Below are positions 60,031 to 64,000 of a stretch of DNA of 64,000 nucleotides, in pieces. Positions within the stretch are counted from its first letter, which is position 1, and the number at the start of each line of letters is the position of its first letter. A model generated the notes under the pieces. That model did no database searches. It saw only the letters and a list, made by a program, of their open reading frames with translations, and was not told the DNA's origin. The position numbers were made by a program, and so were the translations under genes. The stretch is from assembly GCA_023333565.1 (NCBI GenBank), contig JAJKFH010002646.1, forward strand, positions 620,001 through 684,000, given 5' to 3'. Source of the DNA: Puffinus mauretanicus. Its lineage: Eukaryota > Chordata > Aves > Procellariiformes > Procellariidae.

Positions 60031-62814
60031 TGCAGTTTGTATTTTGCAATACATTTGTAAATGCTGAGACGAAAATTCATACTATGCTCTGAATTTGGGA
60101 AAAAAGATTGGAATGATTCTATGTGAATAATGTGCACCTGAATTCTTCAGATAGCTTCTAAAAACAATGTGCATGAACCCTATTGTATCATTCAAATTTT
60201 AAATGTTAAGGCCAGATTCTGCAATGCTGTCTAATGTATCTTCAGCAAGCAGTTGGCTGGTTCTTGTAGGATTGCAGGATCTGGCCTACAGTGATAAAAC
60301 ATCTCTATCGAGCAATGTTAACTTAAGAGTTATTAGAAAATATTGCTGAGGATATTAATATCTAATTATACTAAACTGATTTGTAATTAACTCCACAGGA
60401 GCACAAGAATAATGCTTGCAGAATTAATTAGGACAACATTAAATAGAAGACATTTTTCTTTTCTATTTGTTTGGTTTAAGAAATCAATATAGTTATTTTG
60501 GAGGGTTTCGACGTTTTTATGTCTTTAATCTTCACAGACATGCAGGTACCTATGGAAGAATCTATTTCTTCTCTTCTTCTTTTAACCTACCCGTTTCACT
60601 TATGGTCTAATTTGGAACCAAACAAGTATAAGGATTGCAAGACAGGATTTATTCTTCACCTTAATTAAAGATTCTCCTAGTCCCTCAATAAATGTCCCTT
60701 AATTTGTCCTATGTAAGATAATGACCGTTTAGGACCTTGGCAAGACTAAAGGGTTTTTTGAGCTGTTCTTTTGGGCTGCTTAGCTTGATATAAATGCAGT
60801 TAGGCATGACCTCATTTACCTCTTGTGGAAATAGATAATAGTGGCAAGATGTCAGTCCTTTATTTAGCTGTTTTTATGCCAAGTTTTACTTTTTTTTTCC
60901 CTTCACTGCTGACCTTCAGGATATGCTTCAAAGCCCTACCTATTTGCCAGGTTTTCCATAAGGGTTGAAGAGAGAACATTTAAGAAAGGAGTGGGAACGA
61001 TCTCCATTTCCGTGTATTAAGGAAGGGCTTAATTGGTGTTGTCTCAGCTCCTTAGCTGCAGCTGGAGGGATCATAGCACACAGAAGAGGATAGATAGTTA
61101 AGAGGTACTTCAAGACACCTCTGTGTTTTTTAATCCCTTATTAGCTCGTATAATATTTCTCAGGCCCCACGAGTTTCAAGGAATGTGCACAGTGCACACA
61201 GATGTCCTGATCAACTTCCAGGGCCACCAATAAATGCCCACTTTAGGGTTGCTTAGTTCCAGCTGTACATAGAAAGTAGTTGTAGAATGTCCCAAGGTCT
61301 TTGCCATATGATTAATTTACATACACTTCATTTTGTAAAATGTGTTTTAACACCTATTCATTAACTTAAGTAATTTCAATACAGTGTTTCCTATAGAAAT
61401 TATTTATCTGTATTGCTATAGTGCAGAGGCCTAATCTTCACAGGGTCTCACTGGAATAAGTTGCTCTACATCTACAGAGTTAGGTGTAATCCTTGCATGA
61501 TCCTCTCAAATAAACAACATTTGTATTTAAATGTGAACAACATTTCTCATATCTAAGCATGAATCCTCTCTAAGTTCCTTTGCTATTTGGCAGCAGACTT
61601 TGTATTCCCACTTCTGTGTTTGAGAGGTGCACATATCAAATGTTTTCTTGGGCTCTGCTTTATTTGGTAGAAAGAAAGCAGTTGTTTCCAGGCTCCACAG
61701 CTCTGCACTGGGATACAGTTGCCTCAAACTAATTTTAGCCGCTTAGAAACACTTTGTCCATTTTTATCTGAAAACCCCTGCCATTTACAACCTACTATTT
61801 CCATAGTCCCAGGCTGTTTGGCTCACTTGCTTGTCTAGAAAAGGTAGCCATTAAATCTAGTTTTAATGCAAATTGCTCAGCAAGAAGAATGAAGCTCAGA
61901 AAAGTGGAGTACACCAGATAAAAGTATGATTGTTGTGTCCTGTCTTTTCATGAGCTTTTGAAGGTGTTTCCTACTTGCTGTCTTCAGCTCTTCTTATGGA
62001 GAACTTCACCCTTGGTTCTTATGAGTAACTGTTTCTAATGTACAACCATATTTCCATTCTTCTTAAGGGTATTTTCATTCCCAAGCTGATCATGCCCCAG
62101 TTGGAAAATCGCACAACTGCCTTGAACTGAATGGTGGTAACAGGTAGCAAAGTTGTTTAATTTTGGCATCTTTTAATATAACGTGCATCACAGAGTTCAA
62201 AGTATATTTCCAAAGAAAGGTGGTAGTATTTGCTTTTCATAGATGTCATAAGGATTAGTTGATATTCTGAAGTAGGTTGAATATGAACTATCCATAGTAG
62301 CCTGTGGCAGAGAGTTCTCAGAGTACGGTTTCATCACGTTTGCAAACTATAGTGCTGACTACAGAGCTACTACTACAGTTCGAACTGGCTGATGTAGTAC
62401 ATTTGTAATGCCCCCAAAGCTAAAGTTTGTAGATGCCAGGTACAGCACCTAAAAAGAATAATTGCTTTCCATAATCAAATGCTCATTTATTCCTCCATTA
62501 GTAGCATTACTGCTTATGTGACATTGCATTGTATGTGATATTAACGGGGTTGGGAGCGAGATAGAGATAGGTGTGCATACGTATGGATGTGTGTGTATGC
62601 ATATGTGTGTGAAAACACATATAAGTTTATGAAGGTTCTCTATACGTATAAGGGTAGAAAGTGGGAGCAGAGAGAGAGTAAAAGGTATTCTGAGTGTTCA
62701 ATATGTACAAAAAAAAGCCCTTCTCTTGCCCAAGAAACCCCCATCTTGCTGCCCGTCTGCAGTACCTCACAGCTGCACTATCTCCAGAGAACACATTTGC
62801 GCTAGATTAGAGAT
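60031..62814. other. Unique non-coding DNA
   Basis: No gene or transposon recognised. The stretch 60280-60480 (rich in TAATTA, TTAATT and GGATATTAATATC-type palindromes) has the look of conserved non-coding DNA. A small 8-bp hairpin, ATATGTGT...ACACATAT, lies at 62601-62622 within a (TG)-rich patch. Confidence 0.45.
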
Positions 62815-63268
62815 GGAGCACCTGTGAGAGGCCACAAAGATAATTGAGGGACTGCAGCATCTCTCCTATGAGGAAATGCTGAGAGATCTGGGATTGTTCA
62901 GTCTAGAGGCAAGAAGGCTCAGGGGGCATCTTATCAATTATATGAATACCTAAAGGGAGGGTGCAAAAAGGAGAGAGTCAGGCTCTTTTCAGTGGTGCAG
63001 TGTCAGCACCAGAGGCAATGGGCACAAACTGAAACACAGGAGGTGCCATCTGAACATCAGGAAATGCTTTTTCCCTGTGAGGGTGACTGAGCACTGGCAC
63101 AGGTTACCCAGGGAGGTTGTGGAGTCTCCCTCCTTGGAGATATTCAAAAGCCATCTGGACAAGGTCTGGGAAACTGGCTTTACGTGCCCCTGCTTGATCT
63201 GGGGGCTTGGCCCAGATGACCTCCAGGGGTTCTTTCCAACCTCTACCATTCTGTGATTCTGTGATTTC
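62815..63268 (+). mobile_element. CR1 LINE 3' fragment, ATTCTGTG-type subfamily
   Basis: The copy begins near GGCCACAAAGATAATTGAGG and carries codons for the C-terminal region of ORF2 (for example [19 protein letters not shown] from about 62861). Frames then break (stop in NYMNT-stop). It continues with GGGCACAAACTGAAACACAG, CACTGGCACAGGTTACCCAG and CTCCTTGGAGATATTCAAAA. The 3' UTR (CTTGGCCCAGATGACCTCCA, TCTTTCCAACCTCTACC) ends in ATTCTGTGATTCTGTGATT. The terminal octamer differs from the ATTCTATG of the 1.5/20.7/24-kb copies, marking another subfamily. Truncated and non-functional. Confidence 0.93.
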
Positions 63269-63696
63269 TGTCATCCGGAGTAAAGGTAAATTTTAGCAGC
63301 TTAATTAATAAATGGAAGCCTGATTCTTCAGGTAACATCTTTTTAGTTGAATGCAACCATTCATAAGACTGTAGCTTACGTAGTTTTTAATTTTTATTTT
63401 TGTATACAATTTATTATGTTTTCATATAGTTTATATTGTTACCTTTTGAAGCAAGGAACTCCAGAACTGTTGGTGGTGCCATCTGCAGTGTAGCGATATC
63501 TGAGGTAGTTTTGACTAGCTCACGTTCTGGAAGTGGTCTTTCTTCTGACTAGGGCACAGTAATTGAGGATAGATCGCATGTTGCTTTGGCTAGACTGCTT
63601 TTGGTACTTAGTTTACCCTGTTGAATGTTGTTTCAAAGATAACTGTATTTTGCACTGGACTTAGTGGTGCTGGCATGTGGTATGCTTGGCCACTAA
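63269..63696. other. Unique non-coding DNA
   Basis: AT-rich spacer; nothing recognised. Confidence 0.5.
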
Positions 63697-63721
63697 TTTT
63701 TTTTTTTTTTTTTTTTTTTTT
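63697..63721 (+). repeat. (T)25 homopolymer
   Basis: 25 consecutive T. It could be the reverse complement of a retroposon poly(A) tail, but no SINE or processed-gene body is recognisable on the 3' side (which would be its body on the minus strand). Confidence 0.95.
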
Positions 63722-64000
63722 GCTGGTATATAGTATGATATACCTTTCCGTTTTTCCAGACTGCGTTCATCTTTTGCCCTTGCCAAGGTTTGTTATTTCT
63801 TTTGCTTACTTTCTCTAAGATGGCTGTTGTGTTCCTTGGAATTACTTTACCCTGCAAATCTAAAAATAGTTTGAAAATATTTGGAGGAGATTTGAGACCT
63901 GCAATGAGTAGCAAATTGCAGGATAGATGCTCTGTGGCCTATTTCTGGTTTAGAATGCTATGGCACAGTTGCATAACTGAAGTGGTGTACTCAATTCTCT
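63722..64000. other. Unique non-coding DNA to window end
   Basis: No gene, repeat or exon signature recognised. The minus-strand ORF at 63693-63914 begins or ends in the poly(T) translation and is spurious. Confidence 0.5.

Noticed and set aside
62601..62622. 8-bp stem hairpin in a TG-rich patch
   Set aside because: Short and made of simple (TG)/(CA) sequence, so expected by chance.
1..64000. tRNA, rRNA, snRNA or CRISPR-like arrays
   Set aside because: Looked for B-box-like GGTTCAAAT words (for example 18088, 26704), small-RNA signatures and spaced direct repeats. None had a plausible structure around it.

Overview
The window looks like low-gene-density, AT-rich intergenic or deep-intronic DNA from a bird, probably a neoavian macrochromosome. 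The evidence is a set of 5'-truncated chicken-repeat-1 (CR1) LINEs ending in octamers of the ATTCTATG/ATTCTGTG type, a solo LTR of a kind common in birds, and no bacterial-style gene organisation. I found no host protein-coding gene, convincing host exon, rRNA, tRNA or CRISPR array in 64 kb. Long open frames are either CR1 reverse-transcriptase remnants, antisense shadows of them, or chance ORFs of about 60-110 codons.

Layout. 0-20.7 kb: unique AT-rich DNA with one large broken CR1 (1466-2712), an (ATC)n array at 7.9 kb, a homopurine tract at 9.5 kb, a GC-richer patch at 14.4-15.0 kb and a G-run at 17.8 kb. 20.7-24.6 kb is a transposon cluster: a CR1 tail, a solo ERV LTR, and a long inverted pair of same-family CR1s (22.4-23.0 kb minus, 23.7-24.6 kb plus). 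Between them lie a CR1 tail fragment and a perfect 16-bp inverted repeat forming a 63-nt stem-loop. 24.6-52.1 kb: mostly unique DNA with a few ancient repeat relics (31.2, 36.4, 37.7 kb), a strong G-quadruplex motif at 39.43 kb, and several stretches that resemble conserved non-coding elements by composition. 52.1-55.8 kb: a second transposon cluster with an internally deleted CR1 and much older CR1-like relics. 58.5-60.0 kb: a badly decayed tyrosine-recombinase retrotransposon relic that I recognise as DIRS-like. 62.8-63.3 kb: a CR1 of a different subfamily, then a 25-nt poly(T).

How parts relate. Nothing forms an operon or pathway. The window records successive waves of retrotransposition: DIRS-like and old CR1/L3-like relics, then ATTCTGTG-type CR1, then ATTCTATG-type CR1 and an ERV LTR, in a background that may carry distal regulatory DNA. 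All mobile-element genes seen are inactivated. The most notable item is the DIRS-like recombinase relic, identified from conserved blocks scattered across three reading frames. I see no evidence for a new active biological system. Family assignments come from recognition of motifs, not from database searches.
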